Shown here: positions 21,980 to 33,692 of the stretch, one piece after another
Position numbering within the stretch: position 1 is the first letter of the stretch
Layout: each line of letters opens with the position of its first letter
From: Prostheceraeus crozeri
Taxonomy: Eukaryota > Platyhelminthes > Polycladida > Euryleptidae
NCBI GenBank assembly: GCA_907163375.1
Contig: CAJQUW010001718.1
Span: 330,829 to 394,828, forward strand
Length of the DNA: 64,000 nt
Direction of reading: 5' to 3'
Made by a program: the position numbers and the translations under genes
Notes under the pieces: model-generated
What the model saw: only the letters and a program-made list of their open reading frames with translations
What the model was told of the DNA's origin: nothing
Databases searched by the model: none

Positions 21980-24524
21980 ATGTCTGAAGAACCGCCAGCA
22001 AAGAAGCAGCGAACGATTGCGGAGTATTTTGTTCGCAAGAATTTGCCTGCAGCATCCCAAGACGAAACACCTGAAGACTCACGAAGACCACCCGTGAAGG
22101 ATAGGCCTACAGCTTCCCCCGACATTGAAATCCCATCACAATCCAACCCTTGTCCACAATCAGAATCCAATTTTGCACCGAATGACATAGGGCTTGCGGT
22201 TCGGGATTATGCTACATTGACTTGACTGCCGAAGATAGACATAAGTTCATGTCTCCCTGGAAACCATCATCAAGACAGGACTATCCCTTCTCCGAAAGAG
22301 GTGGTAAGACTCCGCTCAACAAAGGAGGAGTTCAACGTATTAGGCGGTTGCTTCCTAGCCACCTGGAAAGTTTTCCATGGTTAGCAGTCAGCAAAGTTCC
22401 TGGTGTTGAAGGTGCATTTTGCGTGCCATGTGTCCTATTTAAGTCTTCGTATCCTGAACTTGGTGGCAGATCTGGGCATTGTCAATCGGCCGGTAGACTT
22501 GTACGGGTTCCTCTTACGGACTTCCACCAGCTAACCGGCAAAGATGGTGATCTTACAAAACATCAAAGAACAAATTATCATCAAAATTGTTTGGATGCAA
22601 TGACTCAATTTCAAGCCACACTCAGTCGAAGGAAGGATGACATACAAATTTCATTAAGCAATGCCCATCGAAAGCAAGTGGAAAAGAATCGTGCTATACT
22701 TTCTCCCATCATTGATACCATCATAGCATCTGCTCGACAGAACATTCCCTTCCGTGGACACAGAAATGAAATCGGTGCTGTAAATGCTTCTGGTATCGAG
22801 TCTGAGGAGAACGATGGAAACTTCCGCGCATTACTGAGATATCGCATAAGAGGAGGAGACCAGGTTTTGCAGTCACATTCTGAGACAGCAGCTTCCAATG
22901 CAACATACATGTCACCACTCATCCAAAATGAGCTGATAACTATTGCTGGTGACCTTGCAAAAGAGTCAATCGCCTCTCGAATCAAGGTATCCAAGTTTTG
23001 GGCGATTATTTCTGACGAAACTACTGATCGGCAACAACGAGAGCAACTTGCTGCTGTCATACGCTATGTCTCCCCTGACAAATCTGGAGTTTGGAAATGC
23101 TATGAGGATCTAGTCGGCATAGTCGATCTGATTTCAGAAATAAGAGAAGACGAAGGATTATCGGCAAAAGATGAGATTAGTCTAAATGGCAAACGAATCG
23201 GTGAAACTTTGCTTAGAATTGTAAATGAACTTGGGCTTGATCTATCAGCCTGCGTCGGACAGTCATACGATGGTGCAAGTGTTCTTTCTAGTGAACGGGT
23301 TGGAGCCGCCAGTCGCTTTCAGGAAGATGCACCACATGCCTTCTACCAACATTGTGCGATGCATTGTCTGAATCTGTCAGCATCGAAGTCGATTGATGTT
23401 CCAGCCATCAGTCATGCTCAAGCAGTAGTCAACGATACAACATCATCTTTCCGGCAAAGTGCAAAGCGCTCTGAACTGCTGAGAACATGTATTTCATCAT
23501 CTGAGAAAAAGGAAGTTGCAAAAACTAAGTTGACTGCCCTGTGCAACACACGCTTCATCGAGCGTCACACTCGGTCATTTGTTTTCGAAGTCTAATCGAA
23601 TTTGTCATTGAATCATTAGAAATCATGATGACATGGAAATCCGCAGATGCCAGAAAAACGGCTCTTCATCTGAGAAATTCAATTTGTCAATCTGACTTCA
23701 TCGTTGCACTATTGATCCTTGAGAAGTTATCAGGACTGATGCTACCAACAACTCGTCTGATTCAGTCAACAGGAATTGATCTAATTCAAGCCATGGACAC
23801 CGTTTCTACAATGATGGATGCAATACAATGTCTCAGGTGCGAAGATGAATTCAAGAAAGTCTTCGAAGAAATAGAAGCGACGGCGTCGAGGTTGGGTGTT
23901 ACCCTGGAGAAGCCACGAATACCGCATCGATCGGTCTACCGCTCAAATGCAGGTGATCCGTCTATGAGCGTTGAGGATTATTATCGCATCAACGTGTTCT
24001 ATCCAGCAATTGACAGCATCATCAAAGACCTCGATCGACGATTTGGCCCAACTCAATTGCGCTCCCTGAAACTTTCAAAACTCATACCAGCATGTATGGA
24101 ATTTCAGAGTGATACGGGAGAGTTGGCATGGACAGAGCTGCGTAGTGCTTTGTCAATTTACACCGACCTCTTTGACGATCCCTTAGAGGCTATTGAGATG
24201 GAATTCTTAATGTGGAGGCGCAGATGGCCGCATGCAGTTGATCGCCCCAAAACAGCAATATCCGCCTTGGACCATTGTAATGGATATCCTAACATTTCGG
24301 CGATATTGCAAATGCTCGCCACCTTCCCCTTAGTGAATGCCGAAGCTGAACGAATGTTTTCCCGCTTGGAAAAGACACTCACAAAAATCAGGGCTTCTAT
24401 GGAAGAGCATAGAGTAGAAGCCCTGATTTTGCTACAAGTTCATCGAGGAGACACTCCCAGCACTGACAACATCATTGACAGATTCGCAGCAACATCGGCA
24501 CGCCGACTGAAATTCATAGTATGA
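21980..24524 (+). pseudogene. hAT transposase (TTF-type zinc finger, DUF4371, dimerisation domain)
   Basis: Three consecutive plus-strand frames form one protein of about 845 residues. The 21980-22225 frame has a lysine-rich start, AKKQRTIAEYFVRK. 22222-23595 carries a TTF-type zinc finger (GAFCVPCVLFK, then DLTKHQRTNYHQNCLDA), the DUF4371 block with ISDETTDRQQREQLAAVIRY (first catalytic D), and GQSYDGAS (second), then HCAMHCLNL. 23541-24524 ends with the hAT dimerisation domain: LATFPLVNAEAERMFSRLEK (including the acidic catalytic position) and IRASMEEHRVEALILL. It resembles the ZMYM1/P52rIPK-like animal hAT lineage. Two single-base frame slips, near 22210-22222 and 23565-23572, separate the parts; no in-frame stop lies inside a part. 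The transposase would cut and rejoin the element ends in the nucleus. Confidence 0.9.
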
Positions 24525-25413
24525 TGCACTTTGTACATGTGAACGTACGTTTTATCCCTTGTCCCGTTTTATGCATTACGACTACTGGTGCTATTTGAGT
24601 CAAACGTTTCTTTAAATTCAAAGATACGTGAATTCATTCATTTATGATTTGGGGCTGCGATATCTATGTCAGTCGTGTTTTATAGTAAAATGGGTCCAAA
24701 ATACTTTCGCATACGCTTTATGCCCGATAATATTTTTGACTATTTCCTTATATGCAAGCCTTTGACTCATCAAGCACACGCACATTCACAGGTGCTTCTC
24801 ATCGCCTACTTCGTTGAAATGATCAACCATTTCTAGTTTGTTTTTACCTCAGAAAATTCTGTGATTGCCTTTTTACTTCAACTTATCATACGACATAATC
24901 ATCGATCAACATATTGTAATTTTTGAAGATTCCATTGTTATTTACATGAACATATCGAATCTTGTGCCGTTCTGAAAAATACAATGGTTCAAGCATGTGA
25001 TGTTCTCTCGTCTATCTAATATTTTGGTTCATTTCAATTACATGTATACATGTACATGCAGTTGTCAGGCTCAGACAAAGGGCTCTGTTTTCGAATATTC
25101 GATACTGTTTGAGTCGTAAATTAGGCTATAAGTAGGCCTGTACCTACTACATTTTGGAAACTTAGGCTTAAAAACGGTGTGAATTTCTCATTTGGTGAAT
25201 TAGCATCATGTGATTACGGTACAGATAAATAATGTCGTAGCCTATCTCGTTTTGAGGATATCACTAATAAAATCGATCAAGCATACATGCACATGTACAT
25301 TGTAGCTGCATACCGTGCATACCGATATGCGAAAGGCTAGGGATTCACTCATAGGTACAGCTCAGCCTAGGCTCCCCCTAAACTAAAATCCTGGATACGC
25401 CTATGGCATCAAA

Positions 25414-26400
25414 GCATTCCTGATTCCTTCCAACATAATTTCATCTAGTCGACAGTTAAAATACTGACTTTGCAAAATTCCCTGTGCCATTGCAGCTTCG
25501 TTTAATGACTGAACAGCTGCAGATGACTAAAACATTTTGCCACAGCCTTTTCTATTTCGCTGATAATTTAAAATCCACTTAACATAAGCCCAGCCTTTTC
25601 TTTTCAAACCCTGCCTCATCTTGATTCCAAGAGTGAGTCAAGTAAGTGCATTTTGAAAGCATCAGACAGCTGTATATACATTCGCAACTCTACAACAACA
25701 CGCAAACTGCTCCAAAAATTGAAGAGGAAGTTTATGTTCTCTTGATTCAAGCATCTTCTCCTACAGGCCGTCAGATGTCGGAGCCAACGCTTACAGCTAG
25801 CCTGTGCAATTGTCTCCAACTTTTTGAGAAAAGCACGACGTTCCAAGGTTCGTGAAAGATGTAAATTGATGAAAGTTTGTGCAAGCTTGGTTACAAATCT
25901 GCACGTTTTTTGGAATGAACAAGACATTTTGCAAATTCTATTATGAGTGCACATAGAACTTCAAGCCACTACATGTGGATCCAAAACACGTTTTTAAGTG
26001 TACTATCTTTCATTTCATGTTCAAAGGTGGATTTGAATTGACGCAGTTTTATGAAGGTGATTAGAGATAGGTGTGTTTCTATTAACATCTGAGCATCTTC
26101 TACATTACATTTACTTCAAAGAGGAAAGGGGAGAGACCACATGTTCCTTAAGGATGAACGGATATTCGGATTCTGAAAGTCATGAATTGTGGTCTCCACT
26201 TTTATGTCCTTAAAGTACTCGAGGGTGCGAGGTGAGCCCCATAGTACGAGCAGGCTATCCTAATCCAACACCTACAAAGCCAATAGAAGTCCTGTATCAC
26301 CCTTGGAGACCCTGATATATTACAACAGATGCAGGCATGAAAGTATACTCCATCAAGCTGATACTGAAGAGACACTTCCATTTTACAACCTATACCTAGC
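25414..26400. other. Spacer, start is PLE-4 3' end
   Basis: The first 30 bases continue the PLE-4 3' segment. A 112-codon minus-strand stretch (25616-25954) is basic and cysteine-containing but matches no family I can name. Confidence 0.4.
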
Positions 26401-26402
26401 AA

Positions 26403-27110
26403 CTAGTACTCGTTAGCTATCGTCAGATCGCCAATATCCTCTGCCTTCAACATGCGGATGGCCTCCGCACAAATTCCCCATCCTTTACATTGGTGATGTA
26501 CGACCGCAACATTGCAATCTCCATCAATGAGCACTCCTCCCCACTGCGGAATAAATTCCACATCCCAGAAGGGTGATCACACTCAAACTTTCAAACCGTT
26601 GACACCCAACCTAGCTTCACCAACACTATTTATCCACGCCTCGTTAGCTACCTTCACTTCACCAGATGCCATCTGCTATCCAATGCAACTTCCATCCAAG
26701 AAATCGGAAAACACAGCAGTCAGAATCATAGAAATAAATTGTTTACCTGAAGTTGACTGGAATGGAAATTGACTCAAGATTGCAGCACATCCGAGGAACT
26801 AAGTTAGGACATGAAGGACCAATGAAAAGCTTAGAATTACACGTGACTGATTTTAACCCAATGATGCGACCGTTGTTAAGTGCATCTAAGTGAAGATGTG
26901 TGCGATTTTTGTGCCACTATTGTGTATTGCATGAAACTTTATTTCCATTCTAGAGGTTTCATTGATATCAATTTCTCTGGTCTGAATAGTTCGCAATCCA
27001 GCATAGCTCTCGCAACCACCTCCGATAGGAACTCAACAGGCGGATTTATTCCTTCCGGGAATCCACAGGAGGACCCTTTCTGACAGCTACCCGAACACTG
27101 CTCGGCTCTA
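26403..27110 (-). pseudogene. Unrecognised decayed coding-like stretch
   Basis: Read on the minus strand, 26672-26403 is an open frame of 90 codons broken by two stops close together, with protein-like content such as WGGVLIDGDCNVAVVHHQCK and AEAIRMLKAEDIGDLTIANE. Further upstream (about 27110-26940) another minus-strand run gives PARCRAEQCSGSCQKG and NPPVEFLSEVVARAMLD. The composition looks more like real protein than its surroundings, but I recognise no family. It could be a processed pseudogene, two exons of a dead host gene, or part of an unknown element. No terminal repeats were found around it. Confidence 0.35.
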
Positions 27111-27510
27111 CATCTGGCTGGAGAATTCCCCTAGTCTCCAGATCGGTATCATTTCACGTCAGTTGAGCCTGATTGACACAATAGACAATGCGCCCCCACA
27201 CCATTGCAGCGACGAAAAACACTAAACATCCCTTACACCACAGACTATGAGAAGCAACAAAAACTGAAAGAAAAAAGCATAAATCAAAGCCAGAAGACAA
27301 AAGTAACTTCGCCATGACCAATATCCAACACCTACGACAGCCTCAGTCACCTACAAGCATCGTCACGACCACTGGTCAGAAAGATTAAATTGGCCATAGA
27401 AATCTTTTATACTTTTCTACCAACAACATGATCGAAACTAACCAGTCTCCAGTAAAGCAAGTCAACCAGCCATTTGCCACACCGAAACCACATCGGATCC
27501 GATGAACAGT

Positions 27511-28433
27511 CAGTGTTGGGCATCGTTAAAAAGAAAGTTAGTTCTGTTGACTTTGTTCCGTTAATTAAAAAAAGTAGTTCCGTTAACAATAATTCGTTAA
27601 TTTGGGAGTAAAGTAGCGGAAGTTAAAATTAAACCGTTAATTCGTTAAAATTTATGTTATCTTTAAAATCGTATATAGTTAACATTGTGTCTTCACAGAT
27701 AAATTTCCTGCTATTCTTAGTTTCTTTATTTTTCCTCGGCTAGGGACCCATACAACTCGTGTGGAAACTGATAAGCCTACATATTTGCTATCCATGCAGC
27801 TTTTCTCGAAAAAGATTTAAATCATCTCACAGCAGTTCTCAGGCCAATGTTTCTTACAAAATGCAAAGTCGTTTGTTCTGATGAATTATTCTACAAAGCT
27901 TTTATCCATCAATTCTTTTCATTCGAGTCGTTGGGTAAAGAATAAAGCACTTGCACATAAGGTTGCACACAAGGATGACATATTCTTGCTGCTCTAAGGA
28001 AATTTGTTCGGCACTTCGGAGCATGCGCGTAGACGAAATGAGACCGCATTAGGGAACAGAATCGATTCTAGTGACCATGTATTACTGCGCTCCTGACACT
28101 GTCTGCCTCATTGTGTGAAGAGAATAGCTTCACGTAAATACCGATGCGAATTCTGCATGACGCCGCGTGTTGTTGTCAGAGTGCACGATGAACGAAGGTG
28201 AAGCAAGTTAACTCAGCCTTCAAAAGTCTGTATATAGTGACTTGACATCATGAGCTGAGCTCTCAGCCGCATATTTATAAAAAAAAGTTAACGGATTAAC
28301 GGACTTCCGTGAGAGTAACGGAAGTTAAAGTAATCGTCAACTTTTCTTGGAAAGTTAAAAAGTTAAAAAGTTAACTTCCCTATATTAAAGGATTAACGGA
28401 TTAACGGAAGTCAACGGATTGTACCCAACTATG
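27511..28433. mobile_element. Non-autonomous hAT-like element (MITE), about 920 bp
   Basis: The left end, CAGTGTTGGGCATCGTTA, and the reverse complement of the right end, CATAGTTGGGTACAATCC, share the CAGTGTTGGG-type terminus common in hAT elements. Both subterminal regions are packed with GTTAACGGA / CCGTTAATT words in opposite orientation. There is no coding capacity. The 8-bp duplication is not recognisable, so the exact right end is uncertain. Confidence 0.7.
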
Positions 28434-28439
28434 TATACA

Positions 28440-29190
28440 ACTATGTATACAAACTATGTATGTCATGCTTTAGAATTGGATCGAATTGGACAGGATGCCT
28501 TCAGAAAAATCCGAAGCTTTACAGAGTATGTTGTTTCTTCATCTCGGTGAAGTTTTCAACTGACAGAGCATACTGAAGTACTGGTCATTCATTTTTCCGC
28601 AGTGTGCTTTAGCATGGACATTCGGATAAATTTGTTATAAAACAAGCAGTGCAAATGTTCGGACAAGTATGCTGGCTTCAAGTTTCAAGCTATTAGGTTG
28701 CTTGATCATCCAAGTACATGTATATGGGCCATCAGAGCAGAGATCAGAAGTTGGTCTGCAGCTCAGACTTATTCCCAGATACTCTAGATGTCTAATCTGA
28801 ATGAATTGACAATGAAATGTTATACCTTCTCGTTATCGTCTATAATTCAGTATTTATTTCTATCATTCGAATCTTTTGTAAGTATTAGAAATGGGATTGT
28901 GAACACATCGCACGCCCACTTTTTGTAAGTCGGGAACTACTGTTTCGATATGATTGATAACTTTGAAATTGTGGGATCAAATTTCATAAAAACACTTCAG
29001 GTCAGATTTCATTAACTGCTATTTTTGTTTGAAATATGCCTTGATTGGTGGAATTATTCATTCTGGTGGAAAAATCAAGTATTTGGAGGTCTTATTTTTA
29101 TTGGATGATAACAATTGACTTCGGCTATACTCCATAGCCATTCTCAAATTAAAAAATATATTAAATGTACATGTTATTAATTGATTGCAT
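28440..29190. other. No gene recognised
   Basis: AT-rich spacer with a TATACAACTATG tandem pair at the start. Its last part may be 5' PLE sequence. Confidence 0.4.
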
Positions 29191-29730
29191 TTCAGAAAAC
29201 ATGAACAAAACAATCAAACGAATTTTTAGAAAGGAAGGAATCCCTATACGTCTTGTCAGTAAATTGGGAAAAAAATTATTGTTCAATGAAAAACTGTCCG
29301 ATCTTCAATCCCGACAAGTGCTTCCGCAATAGCATAATCTATTATCATCAATGTCGACAATGCCATCAACATTACATTGGTAGCTCTATTCGCCATCTTC
29401 ACAATATAATAAAAGAACATCGCAACAACAAGAATTCTTCTATTTACAAACATCATCAAGCATGCAATCAGAACAAAATCTTTTATCTAAAATCCTCAAT
29501 ACAGCAGGTGATGAAGCAAATCTCAGATTAAAAGAAGGAAAATCATCAGAAAACAAAAGCCAAAAACAAACAGTCGAGCTGAATGTGAACAATTCAAAGA
29601 ATTTCTATTCTAATAACAGCATATCACCAATTGGTTGGGAGATTCGGATGGCATCATGGGTCCTTTCAAATTCAAAACTCTCATTTGTTGGATTTCATGA
29701 TAATAGTTCAAATGTGACAGAATTCTCATG
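29190..29730 (+). mobile_element. Penelope-like element, GIY-YIG endonuclease (PLE-5)
   Basis: The plus-strand ORF 29253-29531 (92 codons) reads CPIFNPDKCFRNSIIYYHQC, then RQCHQHYIGSSIRHLHN, EHRNNKNSSIYKHHQACNQN. This is the classic PLE pattern: a paired-cysteine leader, IxYxxxCxxCxxxYIGSSxR, then EHxxNxNSSIYKH. The next frame (29462-29731) continues with DEANLRLKEGKSSE, the family's helix before the C-terminus. A frame slip divides them. The upstream RT is missing; LVSKLGKKLLFNEKLSD at 29240-29290 may be leader sequence. It is closely related in layout to PLE-4. Confidence 0.83.
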
Positions 29731-30142
29731 AAATCATTGAGATTTGCACTTTCTTCCCATGCTGTTTCTCATGATGACGTTCATTGTGTATTGTGAGTTG
29801 ATTTTCTTATCACCATAGACGGCATTTTGCTGAAATGCGTCATTTTGTTAGATCTAGCGGATGTTCAAATAGGTAAGTATGTTTCTCTGAATCCCTCGAC
29901 ATTTGGAAGTGCTTCAAAAGTAAAATCAGTAATCCCCGAGATCTAATGGCGAAGAAAACATTTCTGTTGGCATATGTTTCCTTCCTATTACTTCGATCTG
30001 TTTTCTTCTTTCCGTCTGTGCATATTTCCTCAGCCGCTTTTGGGTTCATCGATAAACATCGATAAATACTTTCGCCTGTCGAACCGACACGAAGTGGCAT
30101 GAACCAGGCGAAATGGCATGAAGCCGCCGCGGTCTCTTCTCC
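29731..30142. other. No gene recognised
   Basis: Spacer; a minus-strand open stretch at 29840-30100 shows no motif. Confidence 0.4.
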
Positions 30143-30145
30143 TTA

Positions 30146-30488
30146 TGGTAAAAGGCCAAATGACGAGCTTTTGAGCTGCGCTGTGAAAATGCTTGTATGT
30201 GTTTCAATCGGAGCGGCCATACTAGTAGCTCCAGCTACGCTGTGGCAGCTTGTCACAGCTAGCTTCGAGCTTCGGTAATTCCTCTCTCAATTATCACAGC
30301 TCAAAGCTCGAGCGGTGGGAAGATCTATTTTTAGAACTGACGCATTAAACCAACAATTCTGACGAGTGGCGAGCGGCAATCAAGCTGTACGGCTCATTAT
30401 GTGGCCGCGTAACTCTCACAGCTCAAAGCTTGACAAAGCTATACGTCGCTGCTGGCTTTAAAGCGTGGCTCGTCATGTGGCCTCAACC
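30146..30488. mobile_element. MITE with GGCCAxATGACGAGC termini, about 343 bp
   Basis: GGCCAAATGACGAGC near the left end and the complement of GCTCGTCATGTGGCC near the right form terminal inverted repeats. TTA occurs directly before (30143-30145) and after (30489-30491), suggesting a 3-bp target duplication of the Harbinger type. Internal CTCAAAGCTCG-like words repeat in both orientations. No coding capacity. Confidence 0.6.
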
Positions 30489-30491
30489 TTA

Positions 30492-31133
30492 GGGCGTGCG
30501 CGCACTAAGCGGCCACGTCGCAGCGACCGTGGCCACTGCGGCTAGAAAATGCACGACCATGAAAGCGGCTACAATAGCGGCCAATCGACGTCATTTGTAA
30601 AAAGAATGAGGAAGAGGTTGCAGCAGTTTATTTCCTCACAAAGAAATACCGAAAGAAGAATGTCAAACGTTTATGGATTCATCCGCTATTGCTCAGATTG
30701 AATCGATTATTCTATGTGTTGCTATTATTAATCAATAATGAAAATTATTTCAGATTATAAATCCATTCTAATTGATTTGTGTTCGATTTGATTTATATCT
30801 CGATCATAAATTTTTCAACGTCAAAGTCAGGTTTTCCCATTTCACATCAATATCTCGTGAGAATCAACCGACTTTGGGGATACTGCTTCTTTGTCGCGGG
30901 AAGGGTCTTCAAGTGCGCGCTATGTCATAGGCTGCAATGTATTTCAGTGCTCGCCGCGGCATCTTGGCCGCCTGTGCGCCGCTGCAAATCTTGATGGCCG
31001 CTACGACCAGAAAGTGAACAAAGTTATTTATCTTCTCTGGCCACGACCAAATGGTTGCAGCGGGAAAGTGCTCGCGCAAGTCTTCCCATCTCCGCAATGA
31101 TGACTAATGGCCGCCTATTGCGCGCACAAACCC
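30492..31133. mobile_element. PIF/Harbinger-type MITE, 642 bp
   Basis: The left end GGGCGTGCGCGCACTAAGCG and the complemented right end GGGTTTGTGCGCGCAATAGG form inverted repeats, flanked on both sides by TTA (30489-30491 and 31134-31136), the standard PIF/Harbinger duplication. GC-rich ends contain GCGGCCAC-type motifs in both orientations. There is no transposase. It abuts the previous MITE, and the two share one TTA. Confidence 0.8.
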
Positions 31134-31139
31134 TTACTT

Positions 31140-31770
31140 GCCGGACTGCCCCTTGACCGCAACAAATGTGTTTCTGGCATCCTGACCCGAATCTGCACAC
31201 CTACTATCATGGAATTGGTCGAGCATCGAATATGTCAAAACAGCCAACAGGAAGACGATAAAGCGGAGCACTCGATGCCATCCATGTACACGCTTAAGAG
31301 ATGAACTCAGCTAAGAAACCCTATATTACAAAGGATAGCCTCCTTTGTTGCAGTGTCTGCGATGCTGCATGCAACGGAAAATGTTAAGTTGTAGCTGATT
31401 TTGGTCGATCAATCATTAATGTCTTGTTCAATTATATAATCTCCGCTATATATTAGCCAGAAATTTTCAAACATTTCCGTTTCTCCTATCACGACAAAGA
31501 ATTTTTGATGTTAGTCTTTCATTTCCTTGCATGCGAAAGAACACAAAAGAAATTCATGACATGTTTTTCTAAAAAGGATGAAGCTCCTGCATTGTCATCA
31601 AGATTACGCAAGCTTCATCTTCTCTACAATGTACAAGGTGCAACTGAAATTATTGAGACTATTTCAGAAGACCAATTTAATGGACGACTTTGCTATAAGC
31701 GATGATAATCATGAGACAAATATGACTTAAACTCATTATTTATCAAAAATTTGATGAAAACAAATGAAAG
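31140..31770. other. No gene recognised
   Basis: Spacer; open stretches of 65-66 codons carry no family motif. Confidence 0.4.
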
Positions 31771-31772
31771 TA

Positions 31773-32640
31773 AGGGAAGGTAGGGCAGAGCACCTCGCTT
31801 AAATTCCATGTCAAATTTTGACGCTGATATAATTAATTACAAATCTTGGTTTTCCTCTATTTTAGAATGAAGGTCAAAGGATAAAACAGAGTAGTTGATT
31901 TTTATCTAACATATATGCAACGATCTGTATTTGTCTTTTATGTAGTTTCTTCAAAAAGGCGTTTTGTTCCACATTGTGCAAAATGCCTCACAATGTAGGG
32001 TAAGACGCCCCCTGGAGCCGTTTTACCACCTATCATTTTGACATCGCTTTAATATGTGCATGTCTTTAATATAATATTAATATTCAAAGGATGTATATAA
32101 TACCGGTATTCCAATATTATAGCTATGATTCTGCTAACTCACATGAATACAATGGACTAACCACCAGTATTTGCTTTTCGGAACCCAGCTTATGACTTCA
32201 AATATACAGCTGTATAGAAGTCTTTTTTTTCAAACATAAATCAGATCTGTTGACAACATAAATTACCTGCATGTTCATGAAGATTTTCATAACCTTATTG
32301 CTGACTTCCTATATCAATGCATACTCGTATATATGCTTAGCTCATACACAGGGTGTATCATGATTAAATACAAAATCGCATTCTGCATGATACTCTAAAG
32401 TGTGAAGTCTAAAAGTCGTTAGGGTAACTCACACAACCCGACAAAAGTCACACACATATTCTATTTGTTCTGCAGTCTCTACATCAGTATAAGGCACACA
32501 AGCCCACCGCTTACACCTTGTACATTCAATCCATTCTTCACAAGACAAGTCCCATCTCATTGAGTAAATCAAGCATACTTGCGGAAGATGCCCTGTCTTC
32601 ACTCGCATCTTCCCTTTTGCACTCGTATTTTTCATTTCTT
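31773..32640 (-). mobile_element. Decayed pogo-like DNA transposon, 3' part
   Basis: GGGAAGGTAGGGCAGAGCACC near 31778 and AGGGTAAGACGCCCCCTGG near 31998 resemble pogo-type termini and the pogo-like element at 9.95-11.05 kb. The minus-strand ORF 32429-32635 (68 codons) encodes the zinc-binding transposase tail: CEEWIECTRCKRWACVPYTD, then IEYVCDFC. In pogo/Jerky-like proteins this C-terminal finger follows the DDE catalytic domain, which is not visible here. The other terminus was not found. Confidence 0.6.
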
Positions 32641-32649
32641 CGAGTTGTT

Positions 32650-33600
32650 TTTTACGATGCAGAAGAAGTCAATACTTTCAACTTCTCCACTTTCCTCGTT
32701 ATCTGTTTTTTCGGTGCTGTTGGAAGAGGTGACAGCTCTTCAATCATACTTCAGACTTCATATACCCTGAAACTGTATTGCTGATTGTGATAATTGTTAA
32801 TATATTGTTGATTATATAAATATTGTTGATTGTGATTGTTGTATCAGATTGTGATAAATGTTAGTCAATTTGAGCTCTATGTCCACATAATTTCAAGTCG
32901 CTATTAAATTAGGAAAACAATTTGTTTGACTTCTATGACAGTGTTTTGTAACAATTAGATGATATAACCAATACATTAGAAAATGTAACCAGATTTTAGA
33001 ATATACACTTATGTTCCCCTTATTTCTACAATTGACTAGGAAGCGCTTCGAAGTCCAGGGGTGATTCCAGCACTTCCCTGTCTCATTCCTAGAGATTTTT
33101 CAGAATTGTTTGCTTCAACATCAGAAGCTAATCATTTTGTACTTAGCAGGGCTGTGGAGAGGAGGACAGATGCGAGGTGAGTTTCTGATGCACATGAAGG
33201 TTGGAGACGGCGAATGTTAGGAAGTCGCCTTCACAGTCCAGATACATAGCGCACGAACATTTCAATGATAAATGTGTTTAATTTGCAAGCATTCACTCAA
33301 TGCCTAAACTATTCCTGACTGAACCTGATGCATATCCTATTTGGCACGGAAAGATCTCAGCTCGATCTCTGCCTACAACAGTAAATCACGTCAATCGAGT
33401 AATGAGCAATGCCTTTATCCTTACAAAAAGCACCAAGTAAATGGCGCCAATCAATTGTTGTCTCCAACCGAAGGGCTTCCACGTCCTTAACCAAAAAGGA
33501 ATCTCTTTCATGTGCTTCATGGCAAGCTAACCTGTCAAGCGCCGATGACGAGCAACATGAGATAATTCGCTCAACTGACAAGCTTCCCTAATCTCTACAT
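32650..33600. other. No gene recognised
   Basis: The first 150 bases may still be pogo-derived (acidic minus-strand frame). The rest is spacer. Confidence 0.4.
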
Positions 33601-33601
33601 G

Positions 33602-33692
33602 CCTCTAACTGACAATGACGAGCACCGCTCTTCATGTTGCCATTATCATTGCAAAACTGGGCAGTTAGGCTGCGCGTCATTGTCAGTTAAGG
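33602..33692. repeat. Short hairpin repeat with 21-base arms
   Basis: CTAACTGACAATGACGAGC on the left and the complement of GCGTCATTGTCAGTTAAGG on the right form a stem of about 20 pairs around a 47-base loop. Possibly a very small MITE. Confidence 0.65.

Larger units (their letters stand above)
20360..25405 (+). mobile_element. Full-length hAT DNA transposon, 5,046 bp
   Basis: The ends are short terminal inverted repeats, CATACGCGTATCTAGG on the left and CATAGGCGTATCCAGG on the right strand, flanked by a perfect 8-bp duplication (GCATCAAA), the hallmark of hAT insertion. The left end has a strong subterminal palindrome. The single gene is the transposase at 21980-24524. About 1.6 kb precedes it, including a 3' splice-acceptor-like TTTCTAATTTCAG directly before the start codon, and about 0.9 kb follows. 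The insertion splits the 3' end of PLE-4; an empty-site copy survives inverted at 19508-19580. The perfect duplication and few coding breaks suggest a fairly recent insertion, but transposase frame breaks mean this copy cannot act by itself. Confidence 0.93.

Noticed and set aside
22611-23060. 149-codon minus-strand open stretch
   Set aside because: Shadow of the hAT transposase, which has clear family motifs on the plus strand.
25616-25954. Basic 112-codon minus-strand stretch considered as a viral-type or element accessory protein
   Set aside because: The resemblance is only compositional; no conserved motif or neighbouring module supports it.
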